From: Acidimicrobiales bacterium | Lineage (GTDB): Bacteria > Actinomycetota > Acidimicrobiia > Acidimicrobiales > GCA-2861595 | Assembly: GCA_036262515.1 (NCBI GenBank) | Contig: DATAIT010000036.1 | Span: 1-57,647, forward strand | Reading direction: 5' to 3' | DNA length: 57,647 nt | Shown here: positions 44,873 through 53,899 of the stretch, one piece after another | Position numbering within the stretch: position 1 is the stretch's first letter | How the letters are laid out: every line of letters starts with the position of its first letter | Position numbers and translations under genes: made by a program | Notes under the pieces: model-generated | What the model was told of the DNA's origin: nothing | What the model saw: only the letters and a program-made list of their open reading frames with translations | Databases searched by the model: none

Positions 44873-46249
44873 TCAGTTCTGTGGGCCCTCGCCCTTGTGG
44901 GCGTCGATGAAGGCTTCGAGGGCGTCGAGGGCGGCGCCGCCAGCGCCCGGGCACGACATGCGGTGGCGCCAGGCCGTGGCCACGATTGGAGCGTCCAGAC
45001 CCGGGTTGGGTGCGACGGCGACCTCCCGTTCCGCCAGCCTGCGCAGCCGCCGCAGGTCGGTTCCCGTGATGCCCGTGTACTGGATCATCACGCCGCCGGC
45101 CTCGAGGAGGGCGACCTGGGCGGGCCGCACCACCGGCGCCTCCTGGACGCCGGCCGGCGCGCCACCGGCCAGATGGGCACCCGAGGTCGGGGGCTCCGAC
45201 GAGTACGCCGGCTCGGGAGCGCCGGGCAGCAGGTGCTGCACGCTTCTCGGGTCCAGCGGCTCCTCCGTGTCGGCCTCGCAGCCACGACCACCGTCGACCG
45301 ACGAACCGTCGCCGCCACCGCATCCGCCGAGGGAAGCCATGACCAGAAGCGCCACCAAGGCCAGCGGTACCGGGTTGGTGGGCGGGCGGAACAGCCGCAC
45401 CAACCTGCCCTGCACCAGCGCCACGCCGGCGATGACCAGCGCTCCACCGACGAGGAGCCGGAGGTGGAAGGCTTCGTCGAGGAACACGACGCCCACCGCC
45501 ACGGCCACGATGGGCACGAGGTACGTCACGAGTGAAGCCTTGGTCGACCCGAGGGCGGCGATCGACTGGTAGTTGATCACGTAGGCGAAGCCGGTCCCGA
45601 CCATACCGAGGACGGCAACCGCGAGCAGCTGGCGCCCGTTGGGCGACACGCCCGCCGTGACGCTGGTGGCGAGGGCAAGGGGCATCGACAGGACGGCCGC
45701 CGTGACCAGCTGTCCGGTTGCCGCCACGAGAGGCGGCGTGGTCGTGAGGTGGCGCTGGGCGTAGGCGAAGCTGAAGCCGTAGCAGGCCGACGCCACCACG
45801 GTCGCCAGGATGCCGGCTCCGGAAGACGAACCCACGTCGTGTGCGGAGAGGCCGGCGGCGACCGCGACGCCGGCGAAGCCGACGACCAGGCCGGCGACCT
45901 GGGGACGGCGCAGGCGCTCGCCGAGCCCGATGGCGGCGGCCGCAGCCGTGAACAGGCCGGTGGACGCGTTCACCACGGAGGTCAGCGCCGAGGTGATGTG
46001 CTGCTCGCCCCACGCCAGCAGGGTGAAGGGTACGGCGCTGTACATCAGACCCATCACCGCGAAGTGGCGCCACGTGCCCAGGTCGCGGGGCAGTGCGACG
46101 TGCTTCACGCGCAGCACCGCCAGCATCACCGCCGCGCCCAGGGCGATGCGCGTGAAGGCGACCGTAGCCGGCGTCATGCCGCGCAGGGAGACCTTGATGA
46201 GGAGGAACGACCAGCCCCAGATCAGGGAAAGGACGACCACCCGACGCAC
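44873..46249 (-). CDS. EamA (DMT) transporter fused to a DUF3105 domain
   Basis: A 458-residue protein. Residues 1-283 form a ten-helix drug/metabolite transporter with two EamA units (SLIWGWSFLLIKVSLRGMTP, ACYGFSFAYAQRHL, LVPIVAVAVGVVFLDEAF). An eleventh helix (293-307) ends in a lipobox-like SLGGC (Cys310). It is followed by an extracytoplasmic DUF3105 domain (YSSEPPTSGAHLAGG, VMIQYTGITG). DUF3105 normally has HSLEHG, which is lost here. GTG 46249 has TATGGT six bases upstream (46261-46256). A GTG at 45400, just before the eleventh helix, could instead start a separate DUF3105 lipoprotein in the same frame. The substrate is unknown. Confidence 0.78.
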   Translation of the reverse strand: MRRVVVLSLIWGWSFLLIKVSLRGMTPATVAFTRIALGAAVMLAVLRVKHVALPRDLGTWRHFAVMGLMYSAVPFTLLAWGEQHITSALTSVVNASTGLFTAAAAAIGLGERLRRPQVAGLVVGFAGVAVAAGLSAHDVGSSSGAGILATVVASACYGFSFAYAQRHLTTTPPLVAATGQLVTAAVLSMPLALATSVTAGVSPNGRQLLAVAVLGMVGTGFAYVINYQSIAALGSTKASLVTYLVPIVAVAVGVVFLDEAFHLRLLVGGALVIAGVALVQGRLVRLFRPPTNPVPLALVALLVMASLGGCGGGDGSSVDGGRGCEADTEEPLDPRSVQHLLPGAPEPAYSSEPPTSGAHLAGGAPAGVQEAPVVRPAQVALLEAGGVMIQYTGITGTDLRRLRRLAEREVAVAPNPGLDAPIVATAWRHRMSCPGAGGAALDALEAFIDAHKGEGPQN

Positions 46250-46308
46250 CCATCGACCATAAGCGATCACCCCGAGGGCGTCGGGAGCGCACCGCATAGA
46301 CTCGCTGC

Positions 46309-46602
46309 GTGTCCCAGGCCTCGGTCGAACGCCGTCTCCGCCAGGCCACGGCGCGCCTTCGCGACGCACGCGAGGAGCTCGTGGTGCTCGACCACCAGCT
46401 CGCGTCCCTGGCCGAGGACGCCGACGATCTCCACGTCCGGTCGCTGGTGGGCGACTCACCGATGGCCGACCGCGAGCACCGTGACGCCAAGCGCAGCGTC
46501 GACGCCATGAACCGGAGCAGGGCCGCCGTCGTCGCCGAGATCGCCAAGCTCGAGCGCACCATCGACGAACTGCTCGAGCGGTTCGTGCCCGACCCCCGCT
46601 GA
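46309..46602 (+). CDS. Hypothetical coiled-coil protein
   Basis: A 97-residue protein, almost entirely helical and heptad-like (RRLRQATARLRDAREELVVL, RSRAAVVAEIAKLERTIDEL). No cysteines, signal peptide or known domain were found. GTG 46309 lies six bases behind TAGACT (46297-46302), a leaderless arrangement. It ends 17 bp before the ANTAR regulator gene, which has its own ribosome binding site in that gap, so they are probably cotranscribed. A regulatory partner role is possible but unproven. Confidence 0.65.
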   Translation: MSQASVERRLRQATARLRDAREELVVLDHQLASLAEDADDLHVRSLVGDSPMADREHRDAKRSVDAMNRSRAAVVAEIAKLERTIDELLERFVPDPR

Positions 46603-46619
46603 TCCCGAAGGAGCGACCG

Positions 46620-47210
46620 TTGGCCGTGCGCGTGGTGATCGCAGAGGACGAGGCCGTCATCCGCCTCGACCTGAAGGAGATCCTGGAGGAGGAGGGCTAC
46701 GAGGTCGTCGGCGAGACCGGTCGGGGCGACGAGGCCGTCGAGCTCGTCCGCCAGCACGGGCCGGACCTGGCCATCCTCGACATCCGCATGCCGGGGATGG
46801 ACGGCCTGGCCGCAGCACGCGAGATCGCCGGTGAGCGCCGGGCGGCCGTGCTGATCCTCACCGCCTTCAGCCAGCGCAACCTCATCGAGGAGGCCCGGGA
46901 CGCGGGCGCCCTCGCCTACCTGGTCAAGCCGTTCCAGACCAGCGAGCTCATCCCCGCCATCGAGGTGGCGCTCGGCCGCTTCCACGAGCTCCAGTCGCTC
47001 GAGAACGAGAACCGCAGCCTCGAGGACCAGCTGGAGACGCGCCGCGTGGTCGATCGGGCCAAGGGCATGCTCATGGACATCCACGGCCTCCGGGAGGGCG
47101 ACGCCTTCCGCTTCATCCAGCAGACGGCGATGCGGGAGCGCCAGACGATGAAGGCGGTGGCCCGCCGGGTGATCGACGGCGAGCTCACTCCGGAGTCGCC
47201 CGCCCGGTAG
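46620..47210 (+). CDS. ANTAR-domain response regulator (PdtaR-like)
   Basis: A 196-residue protein with a receiver domain (acidic pair at residues 9-11, phosphorylation site D54 in LAILDIRMPG, and K in YLVKPF). A short linker leads to an ANTAR RNA-binding domain (RRVVDRAKGMLMDIHGLREG, AFRFIQQTAMRERQTM). PdtaR-type proteins bind paired hexaloop hairpins in mRNAs and prevent termination when phosphorylated. No partner kinase gene is nearby. The start is TTG 46620 because AAGGAG (46608-46613) lies six bases before it; GTG 46626 is an alternative. Confidence 0.9.
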   Translation: MAVRVVIAEDEAVIRLDLKEILEEEGYEVVGETGRGDEAVELVRQHGPDLAILDIRMPGMDGLAAAREIAGERRAAVLILTAFSQRNLIEEARDAGALAYLVKPFQTSELIPAIEVALGRFHELQSLENENRSLEDQLETRRVVDRAKGMLMDIHGLREGDAFRFIQQTAMRERQTMKAVARRVIDGELTPESPAR

Positions 47211-47281
47211 GAGTCGACCGCGGCCTCGGCCCGGCGCCTGTCCGCCCCGCTCGGCGGCTCAACCGTCGGCCGGTCAGCCGG

Positions 47282-47947
47282 TCAGCCGGCGACGACGAAG
47301 AGCTGGCTGGCCAGTGTGGGTCCGAGGGCGATCGTGCCGTCGCCCAGCTCCAGCGTGAGGGTGCCATCGGGTGCCTTGGCGCTCACCCTGGCGTCGGCCC
47401 CGGGGACGAAGCCGTGGACGCTCAGGTAGGTGAGGGCCTCGATGTCGATCTCCACCTGCTCCGTGACCCGGCGCAGCCGGACGCGGTCGCCGGGCTCCGA
47501 CCGGGCCAGGGCCACGAGCTCGGTCTCGTAGTCCGGCGCCGCCGTGCCCGGGATCGGGTTGCCGTGCGGGCACGTGGTGGGGTTGTCGAGGAGCACGACC
47601 AGGCGTTCCTCCACCTCGTCGGAGATCACGTGCTCCCACCGGCATGCCTCGACGTGGGCCTTGTGCCACGGCAGCCCGATCACGTCGGTGAGCAGCCGCT
47701 CGGCCAGCCGGTGCTTGCGCACCACGCTCTCGGCCCGCATCCGGCCCTTGCCCGTCAACTCGACGGCTCGCCCCGTCACCTCGACGTACCCGTCGGACCG
47801 CAGGCGGCGGATCATCTCCGAGACGGACGGCGCGGAGTGCCCGAGTCTCTCGGCCAGGCGGGCCTGGATGACGACGGTGCCCTCCTCCTCCAGCTCGTGG
47901 ATCGCCTCCAGGTACTCCTCGAGGGGAGGGTGGAACCCGTCGGACAT
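47282..47947 (-). CDS. DtxR/IdeR family metal-dependent regulator
   Basis: A 221-residue iron-type repressor. An N-terminal winged helix (VIQARLAERLGHSAPSVSEM, IRRLRSDGYVEVTGRAVELT) is followed by the metal-binding and dimer domain with EACRWEHVISDEVEERL. This segment is nearly identical to the one holding Cys102 in IdeR/DtxR. CPHGNPIPG and a C-terminal SH3-like domain complete it. With Fe2+ it should repress iron uptake genes. ATG 47947 has TACCAT seven bases upstream (47960-47955); an ATG three codons further out would overlap that element. It is divergent from the lipoprotein gene at 48036. Confidence 0.88.
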   Translation of the reverse strand: MSDGFHPPLEEYLEAIHELEEEGTVVIQARLAERLGHSAPSVSEMIRRLRSDGYVEVTGRAVELTGKGRMRAESVVRKHRLAERLLTDVIGLPWHKAHVEACRWEHVISDEVEERLVVLLDNPTTCPHGNPIPGTAAPDYETELVALARSEPGDRVRLRRVTEQVEIDIEALTYLSVHGFVPGADARVSAKAPDGTLTLELGDGTIALGPTLASQLFVVAG

Positions 47948-48035
47948 GGTCCTCATGGTACCGAGCGGCGGCTCGAGGAAGGCAGCCGTGCCGCCCCACG
48001 CCTCGCCCGGACGGGTCCGTCGTACACTCCGGCCG

Positions 48036-48643
48036 ATGACCAGGCCGGCCCGCACGGTCGTGGCTGCGTTGGCGCTGGCCGTATCCGCTGCCGGCACGGC
48101 GTGCTCGGGTGGCTCGGGGTCCGCTGGTGGGCCGGCTCCGACGACGGCGACGTCGCCTCGCAGCGCCGACACCATCGCGCCCGACGGCGACCCGAGGCCC
48201 GCATCGTCGAGCAGCTCGCCCAGGAGCAGGCCAAGCGCACGCCCGAGCTGAACGTGGGCGCGGCCTCCTGCCCCGACGGCCCGCCCGAGAGGACGCCGGG
48301 CGCCGTCGTCCTCTGCACCGTCGAGGTCGAAGGCGTGATGGTGCCCTACACCGTCACGTTCCTGGGATCGCGGGCCGAGAGCGAGGGCGGTGGGGACAAC
48401 GTCGAGTTCCGTTCCGCCAAGCCCATGGTGGACGTCGCCCGGATCGTCGGCGACATCCGCGACCAGGCCGCCGTCCAGCTCCAGGTGGCGCCCGACCGGT
48501 TGACCGTCGACTGCGGCCCGGCGAAGGTGCAGGTGGTCGACATCGGCGGGCGCATCACGTGCACGGTGAACGACGGGCGCAGCACCCGCCGGCTGGCGGC
48601 GGTCACCGACGACACCGGAAACGTCGCGATAAACGAGATCTGA
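48036..48643 (+). pseudogene. Lipoprotein with two DUF4333-like repeats, interrupted by a frameshift
   Basis: The N-terminus reads MTRPARTVVAALALAVSAAG with lipobox GTAC and a Thr/Ser/Pro linker, starting seven bases behind TACACT (48023-48028). The linker then runs into a wrong frame near 48190-48200. From there the -1 frame encodes EARIVEQLAQEQAKRTPELN, C-PDG and VVLCTVEVEGVMVPYTV, then a second similar unit (ARIVGDIRDQAAVQLQVAPD, VDCG, ITCTVNDG), ending at 48643. Each unit has the DUF4333 pattern of two cysteines. A single-base change or sequencing error separates signal and domains; as written, no mature lipoprotein can be made. Confidence 0.65.
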
Positions 48644-48666
48644 GGCCGAGCCGTAGCATCGACGCG

Positions 48667-51396
48667 ATGGCGAAGATCCTCCTGCTCGACGGCAACAGCC
48701 TCGCCTACCGGGCGTTCTTCGCCCTGCCCACCGACATGGCGACTGCGTCGGGCCAGGTCACCAACGCCGTGTTCGGGTTCACGTCGATGCTCGTGAACCT
48801 CCTCAAGGACCACAGGCCCGACGCCATCGCCGTGGCCTTCGACCGCCCCGAGCCCACGTTCCGCCACGCGCTCGTCGACAACTACAAGGCCGGCCGTTCC
48901 GAGGCCCCCGACGTGCTGCGCCAGCAGATGGGCCTGGTGCGCCAGGTCGTCGAGACGCTGCACATCCCCCTGCTGGAGGTGCCCGGCTACGAGGCCGACG
49001 ACGTCGTCGCCACGCTCGCCACCCAGGCCCGGGACCGGGGCGACGACGTCATCGTGGTCACCGGCGACCGCGACGAGTACCAGCTGGTCGAGGACCCGCA
49101 CATCAAGGTCCTCTACAACCGCCGCGGCGTGAGCGACTACGTGCTCTACGACGAGGCGGGCATCGTGGAACGCACGGGCGTGACGCCGGCCAAGTACCCG
49201 GAGTACGCGGCCCTGCGCGGCGACCCGTCCGACAACTTGCCCGGGGTCCCCGGGGTAGGGGAGAAGACGGCGGCCAAGCTCATCAACACCTACGGCGACC
49301 TCGACGGCGTGTTCGCCAACGTCGAGAAGAACACGCCCAAGCTGCGGGAGAACCTGAGGGCGGCCGAGGCCCAGGTGCGCAGCAACGCCAAGGCCACGCC
49401 GCTCGTGCGCGACGTGCCGCTGGCCTGTGAGGTGGGCGATCTCAAGATGGGCGGCTACGACATCGACGAGGTCCGCTCGCTGTTCAACTTCCTCGAGTTC
49501 CGCACCCTGTGGGACCGCTTCCTGGAGGCGGTGGGTGGGCCGGCCGGCCAGGACGTGCCGAGCGCGGCGGCGGCGGGTTCGGCGCTGGAGGTCGACGTGC
49601 ACCTGGTCGCCTCGGCCGACGAGGCGGTCGCCCTTGTCGAACGGCTGGCCGCCCGGTCCGGACCTCTCGCCGGCGAGATCGCGTGGACGGGTGCCGAGGG
49701 CCGGTCCGACCTGGCCGGCCTGGGCCTCGCCGAGCCTTCCCCTGCCCCGGGCGGAGGCGCAGGCGCAGGAGTGGCCGCGGCGACTGCCGCCTGCTGGATC
49801 GAGGCGGGCATGCTGGACGATGCCGCGGTGTCCGTGGCCCTCGGCCGCCTCTTCGGCCCCGAGGGTCGCCCCCTCGCCGCCCACCGGGCCAAGGAGCTGA
49901 TGCGGGGGCTCGACCGCCATGGCGTCGACGTGCGCAGCCTCGACGTCGACACGGCGGTGGCCGCCTACCTGGTCGACCCGGCCGACACCGCCTACCTGCT
50001 GGAGGACCTGGCCTCGCGCTACGCCGACATCGACCTGCGGGGCCCCGACGCCCCGCCGGCCGGCCAGCTCGACCTCGACGGCACGGCCGCCGACGTGGCC
50101 GACGCCACGTGCCGGCGGGCGGCCGCCGTGGCCCGTTTGGCGCCGGCGCTGTCGCTCGCCCTCGAGGCGCGCGGGCTGCGCCCGCTCTACGACGACGTGG
50201 AGCGGCCTCTCGTGCGGGTCCTGGCCCGGATGGAGAAGGTCGGCGTGCGGGTCGACGAGGTCGAGTTGCGCCGCCTCAGCGACGCCCTCGCCTCGGAGTG
50301 CCAGGTCCTCGACACCGAGATCCAGGAGGTGATCGGCCACCCGTTCCTCGTCAACTCCACCAAGCAGCTGCGGACGGTGCTGTTCGACGAGCTGGGCCTG
50401 CAACCGCAGAAGAAGACCAAGACCGGGTACTCCACCGACGCCGCCTCCCTGGAGAAGCTGAAGGGCCAGCACCCGGTCATCGACAAGCTGCTGCGCTACC
50501 GGGAGGTGGAGAAGCTGCGCTCCACCTACGGCGAGGCGCTGCTGGCCGAGGTGGGCGCCGACGGCCGCATCCACGCCACCTTCCAGCAGACGGTGGCCCG
50601 CACCGGGCGCCTGTCGTCGGACCGGCCCAACCTGCACAACATCCCGACCCGCACCGAGGAGGGCCATCGATTCCGCAAAGCCTTCATCCCCGACCCCGGG
50701 TCGGTGTTCCTCATCGCCGACTACAACCAGATCGAGCTGCGGGTGATCGCCCACCTCGCCCAGGACCCTGGCCTGATCGACGCCTTCGAGTCCGAGACCG
50801 ACATCCACACGGCCACCGCGTCGCGGATCTTCTCGGTGGAGCCGGGCGAGGTGACGAGGGCGCAGCGGTCGAAGGCCAAGATGGTGTCCTACGGCCTGGC
50901 CTACGGCATGGAGAGCTACGGCCTGGCCCAACGCCTCGGCATCCCGGTGGCCGAGGCGGCCGAGATCCTGGGCGCCTACTTCGAGGCGTTCCCCAACGTC
51001 CGCGCCTACATGGACCGGACGGTCCAAGAGGCGCGCGACCGGGGCTACACGGAGACGCTGTTCGGCCGGCGCCGCCTCATCCCCGAGCTGTCATCGCTCA
51101 ACTTCCGCATCCGGCAGGCCGGCGAGCGCCAAGCCATGAACGCCGGCATCCAGGGCCTGGCCGCCGACATCTTCAAGGTCGCACTGGTACGCCTCGACGC
51201 CGCCCTCGAGCGCGACGGTCTGGCCAGCCGGGTGGTGCTCCAGGTGCACGACGAGGTGATCCTGGAAGTGCCGGAGGCGGAGCGGGAGGCCGCCGCCGAG
51301 CGCACCCTCGACGCCATGCGCCACGCCTGCGACCTGTGCGTGGCCCTCGAGGTCAACCTGTCGTGGGGACCCAACTGGGCGGATGCCAAGGGCTGA
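48667..51396 (+). CDS. polA: DNA polymerase I
   Basis: A 909-residue PolA. The 5'-3' exonuclease domain (1-290; LLLDGNSLAYRAFFALP, YEADDVVATLA, GDPSDNLPGVPGVGEKTAAK) is intact. The 3'-5' proofreading domain (about 320-500) lacks the DxE metal motif: where FDTET is expected it reads GEIAWTG, so proofreading is absent. The polymerase domain has motif A DYNQIELRVIAH, the O-helix RSKAKMVSYGLAYGMESYGL and motif C LQVHDEV. The O-helix carries Tyr where Taq has Phe667, as in other actinobacteria. ATG 48667 lies seven bases behind TAGCAT (48654-48659). Confidence 0.97.
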   Translation: MAKILLLDGNSLAYRAFFALPTDMATASGQVTNAVFGFTSMLVNLLKDHRPDAIAVAFDRPEPTFRHALVDNYKAGRSEAPDVLRQQMGLVRQVVETLHIPLLEVPGYEADDVVATLATQARDRGDDVIVVTGDRDEYQLVEDPHIKVLYNRRGVSDYVLYDEAGIVERTGVTPAKYPEYAALRGDPSDNLPGVPGVGEKTAAKLINTYGDLDGVFANVEKNTPKLRENLRAAEAQVRSNAKATPLVRDVPLACEVGDLKMGGYDIDEVRSLFNFLEFRTLWDRFLEAVGGPAGQDVPSAAAAGSALEVDVHLVASADEAVALVERLAARSGPLAGEIAWTGAEGRSDLAGLGLAEPSPAPGGGAGAGVAAATAACWIEAGMLDDAAVSVALGRLFGPEGRPLAAHRAKELMRGLDRHGVDVRSLDVDTAVAAYLVDPADTAYLLEDLASRYADIDLRGPDAPPAGQLDLDGTAADVADATCRRAAAVARLAPALSLALEARGLRPLYDDVERPLVRVLARMEKVGVRVDEVELRRLSDALASECQVLDTEIQEVIGHPFLVNSTKQLRTVLFDELGLQPQKKTKTGYSTDAASLEKLKGQHPVIDKLLRYREVEKLRSTYGEALLAEVGADGRIHATFQQTVARTGRLSSDRPNLHNIPTRTEEGHRFRKAFIPDPGSVFLIADYNQIELRVIAHLAQDPGLIDAFESETDIHTATASRIFSVEPGEVTRAQRSKAKMVSYGLAYGMESYGLAQRLGIPVAEAAEILGAYFEAFPNVRAYMDRTVQEARDRGYTETLFGRRRLIPELSSLNFRIRQAGERQAMNAGIQGLAADIFKVALVRLDAALERDGLASRVVLQVHDEVILEVPEAEREAAAERTLDAMRHACDLCVALEVNLSWGPNWADAKG

Positions 51397-51433
51397 CGCG
51401 CCGAGGCCGGCGGGGCGCTGCCGACGCCGGCGC

Positions 51434-52429
51434 TCAGCCGGCGGCCGCGTCGGGCAGTACCGCGTCCGGGCCAGAGGGGCGCAGCGAGCTCCGGCCGGCC
51501 TCCCACGCCCCGAGGATGTGCGCCGCCAGCCGGGCCTCGACGCTCATGAGGGCTTCGGCGCCGAAGAGCACATCACCCGCCAGTGCCGGCTCGTTCCGGA
51601 CGAAGCCGCCGGCCAGGTCCCGGGCGGCGACCACCTCGTGCTCGGCGTCGGCGTCGACGTGGACGTCGTAGAACTCGGCCGCCGCGTCGCCGCCGCCGAC
51701 CCGGCGAACCGCCGCCGCGTACCGGCTCATGGGTAGCACCGACGTCATCTCGAAGACGGCCAGGTGCCCGACCAGCGCGCCCCGGAGCTTGCGGTGGAGC
51801 CCGAACAGGGACGAGAGGTTGTCGGTGGCGAGCGTGACCCCAGGCACCGTGTCGACGTAGGCGCCGGGCGTGGGGTCGAGGTCGAGGGCGGCCATGGCGA
51901 CGGCGAACAGCTCGGCGTGCGTGCGCCCGGGTTGGCCGGCCCCGTACTCGTCGGCCTGGATCGCCACCATGGCCGACTTGGCTGCGCCCCGCAGTCGGGG
52001 GATGGCGAAGGTGTGGGCGTCGGCCTCCTTGCGCTGGTAGATCGACCTGTGCACGAGCACCTCGCGCAGCTGGTCGAGCGACGCTCGTTCCTCCACGTAC
52101 CGCGACAGCGACGGTCCGCCCGCTCCGGCGGCGATCAGGCGGCGGAGGGCGGAGGGCGTCTCGTCGGCGGACGGGGGCGCAGGAGGATGCTGCTCGGACC
52201 GGAGGGCGTCGAGGAAGCGATCCTCGAGGCGGCGGCGCAGCCGGAGCAGGGCCGGCTCCCACTCCCAGCGGTCGTCGACGCCCGAGAAGCCGTCGAACGA
52301 CAGCCCGTAGCAGCAATGGAGGGCCAGGTGGCAGTCGTCGCCGGTGAGGGGCTCGTCGGCGGGCGGGGCGAGCCCGACCAGGGGCGCCCGGGAACCGACG
52401 CGCAACGCCGCGATCACGGCGTCACTCAT
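51434..52429 (-). CDS. Iron-containing redox enzyme family protein (heme-oxygenase-like diiron fold)
   Basis: A 331-residue helical protein. Conserved acidic and histidine pairs fit the heme-oxygenase-like diiron oxidases (Haem_oxygenas_2): RKEADAHTFAIPRL, QADEYGAGQPGRTHAELF and EFYDVHVDADAEHEV. Such enzymes use an Fe2 centre and O2 to oxidise or cleave amino-acid-like substrates; which one is unknown here. The ATG at 52429 has AGGGGG four bases upstream and begins MSDAVIAALRVG; a longer frame carries only an Arg/Pro-rich extension. It is convergent with polA, with a 37-bp gap. The nearest upstream gene on its strand is the DUF222-HNH gene. Confidence 0.72.
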   Translation of the reverse strand: MSDAVIAALRVGSRAPLVGLAPPADEPLTGDDCHLALHCCYGLSFDGFSGVDDRWEWEPALLRLRRRLEDRFLDALRSEQHPPAPPSADETPSALRRLIAAGAGGPSLSRYVEERASLDQLREVLVHRSIYQRKEADAHTFAIPRLRGAAKSAMVAIQADEYGAGQPGRTHAELFAVAMAALDLDPTPGAYVDTVPGVTLATDNLSSLFGLHRKLRGALVGHLAVFEMTSVLPMSRYAAAVRRVGGGDAAAEFYDVHVDADAEHEVVAARDLAGGFVRNEPALAGDVLFGAEALMSVEARLAAHILGAWEAGRSSLRPSGPDAVLPDAAAG

Positions 52430-52573
52430 CGGCCCCCTGGGAATCGGAAGGCGGTTGGGCACGTGAAGCCGTCTACCCGCCGGCGGAGGCGTCCACACCG
52501 CTGCCGCTGACTACAAACACGCCCAGCCGCCAGATGTGCTGGCAGCGCGCGGCGAGACGTCGGCGCGACGGAT

Positions 52574-53893
52574 TCAGCTCCAGGTGATCCACTTGGTGTC
52601 GAGGCGCTCGCCGTGCGGAGGCTCCCAGACGGACGCCGGCAGGCCCATGGCGGCGGCTGCTTCGTGCGGGGGCGCGCCGGGCAACCAGGGCGCCGGGCCT
52701 CGCAGCACCCGGCCGGACCGGTCGGTGAACCGCAGTCCGCCCGGACGAGTGGGGTCACCTTCGATGCCGAGCTTGCCGGCGTGGTGCAAGCGGTGATGCG
52801 CCGGGCACAGGCAGCAGAGGTTCTCGGGCACCGTGCGGCCACCGTCCTCGTGGTGCCGCAGGTGGTGCACGTGCAGGCGGCGTCGGCGCCCGCACCCCGG
52901 CACCACGCAGCCGGCATCGCGCTGCTCGATGAGCTTGCGGAGGCGGTCGTCGACGGTGCGCATGCGGGCGAAGACGTGGATGGGCGTGCCGTTGCGCTCC
53001 AGCACCACCCGCCCGCTGGCGTCACAGCTGAGGTAGTCGCGGAGCGACGCCGGCACCAGCGGCCCGAGGTGCAGCCGGGCCCGCTCCGCGTCGTCTGCGT
53101 CGACGTGCAGGATCACCTGGTAGCGGTCCGACGGTGGGCGACCGGTTCCCTCGATGTTGGCCAGGGCGACTTCGGCCATGTGCAACACGGCGTCGGACCA
53201 GCCCAGTCTGGGGGCGAGCGGACCGTGGCCGCGCTCGGGGCTCGAACCGGCAGGCTCGGCGGCCACCAGAGCCGCCAGGGACGCCTCGATCGCCAGCTGT
53301 ACCAGCGCCCCTTCGTCGGGCGGAAGCAGCATGCGGGCCCACCACCGGCCGTCCTCGGCGTTTCCGAATGAGACCTCTCGCCGCCCCGGCGTGTCGCCGC
53401 CGGTGGAGTCGGCGTCCCCCTCCTCGCCGCCGATCGGCTCGCCGTCGGGCAGCGGATCGGGCGCCGGGTCGGGCGGCACCACCGACGGCAGGATCCGGCG
53501 CAGCTGGCCCACGGTGCACCGCCGGGCCAGTTCGGTCACCTCGGCGTCGTGCGCACCGTCGACATGGCGGCAGATCACGCCCACCTGGTCCTCGCTCAGC
53601 GCCCCCTCGCCGAACGCCGCCGACGCAGCGGGCAGATCGACCAGGGCGCGGGCGGCGCAGACCAGGCGCCGTGACCGAGATGCGGTGACGCCGCAGCGCA
53701 GCGCCACCCACTGCTCGATGGTGACGATGCCGTCGCCCTGCCAACCGCCGGACTCCAGTGCCTCGGCGATGGAGGCGACCAGCTCGGCGGTGGCCACGTT
53801 GAGCAGGCCCATGGCGGCCGACAAGCGGCGCTCGGGTCCTTCGGCGACGACGTGGAGCGCCTCACCCGGCCCCTGTACCAGCGCCAATCCCAT
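52574..53893 (-). CDS. DUF222 and HNH endonuclease domain protein
   Basis: A 439-residue protein of the actinobacterial DUF222-HNH family (13E12-repeat type). The N-terminal DUF222 part (about 1-280) includes TIEQWVALRCGVTASRSRRL and GALSEDQVGVICRHV. The C-terminal HNH nuclease has CVVPGCGRRRRLHVHHL and ENLCCLCPAHHRLHH with zinc-binding cysteines and the catalytic histidine. The family is abundant and sometimes mobile; its role is unknown. ATG 53893 lies six bases behind TATACT, an ideal -10, and next to an SOS box, which suggests induction by DNA damage. Confidence 0.88.
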   Translation of the reverse strand: MGLALVQGPGEALHVVAEGPERRLSAAMGLLNVATAELVASIAEALESGGWQGDGIVTIEQWVALRCGVTASRSRRLVCAARALVDLPAASAAFGEGALSEDQVGVICRHVDGAHDAEVTELARRCTVGQLRRILPSVVPPDPAPDPLPDGEPIGGEEGDADSTGGDTPGRREVSFGNAEDGRWWARMLLPPDEGALVQLAIEASLAALVAAEPAGSSPERGHGPLAPRLGWSDAVLHMAEVALANIEGTGRPPSDRYQVILHVDADDAERARLHLGPLVPASLRDYLSCDASGRVVLERNGTPIHVFARMRTVDDRLRKLIEQRDAGCVVPGCGRRRRLHVHHLRHHEDGGRTVPENLCCLCPAHHRLHHAGKLGIEGDPTRPGGLRFTDRSGRVLRGPAPWLPGAPPHEAAAAMGLPASVWEPPHGERLDTKWITWS

Positions 53894-53899
53894 ACGGAC

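Noticed and set aside
47260..47290. Short repeated GGTCAGCC units between two convergent genes
   Set aside because: Only two to three imperfect units at the end of the DtxR gene; no sign of a CRISPR or a longer array.
48346..51027. Long minus-strand open frame (893 codons) opposite polA
   Set aside because: It has no recognisable domain, is made of Arg/His/Gly-rich sequence and lies opposite polA, which has all its catalytic motifs; typical antisense shadow in GC-rich DNA.
52574..53893. DUF222-HNH gene as a homing endonuclease or mobile intron
   Set aside because: It does not interrupt another gene, has its own promoter and shows no flanking repeats.
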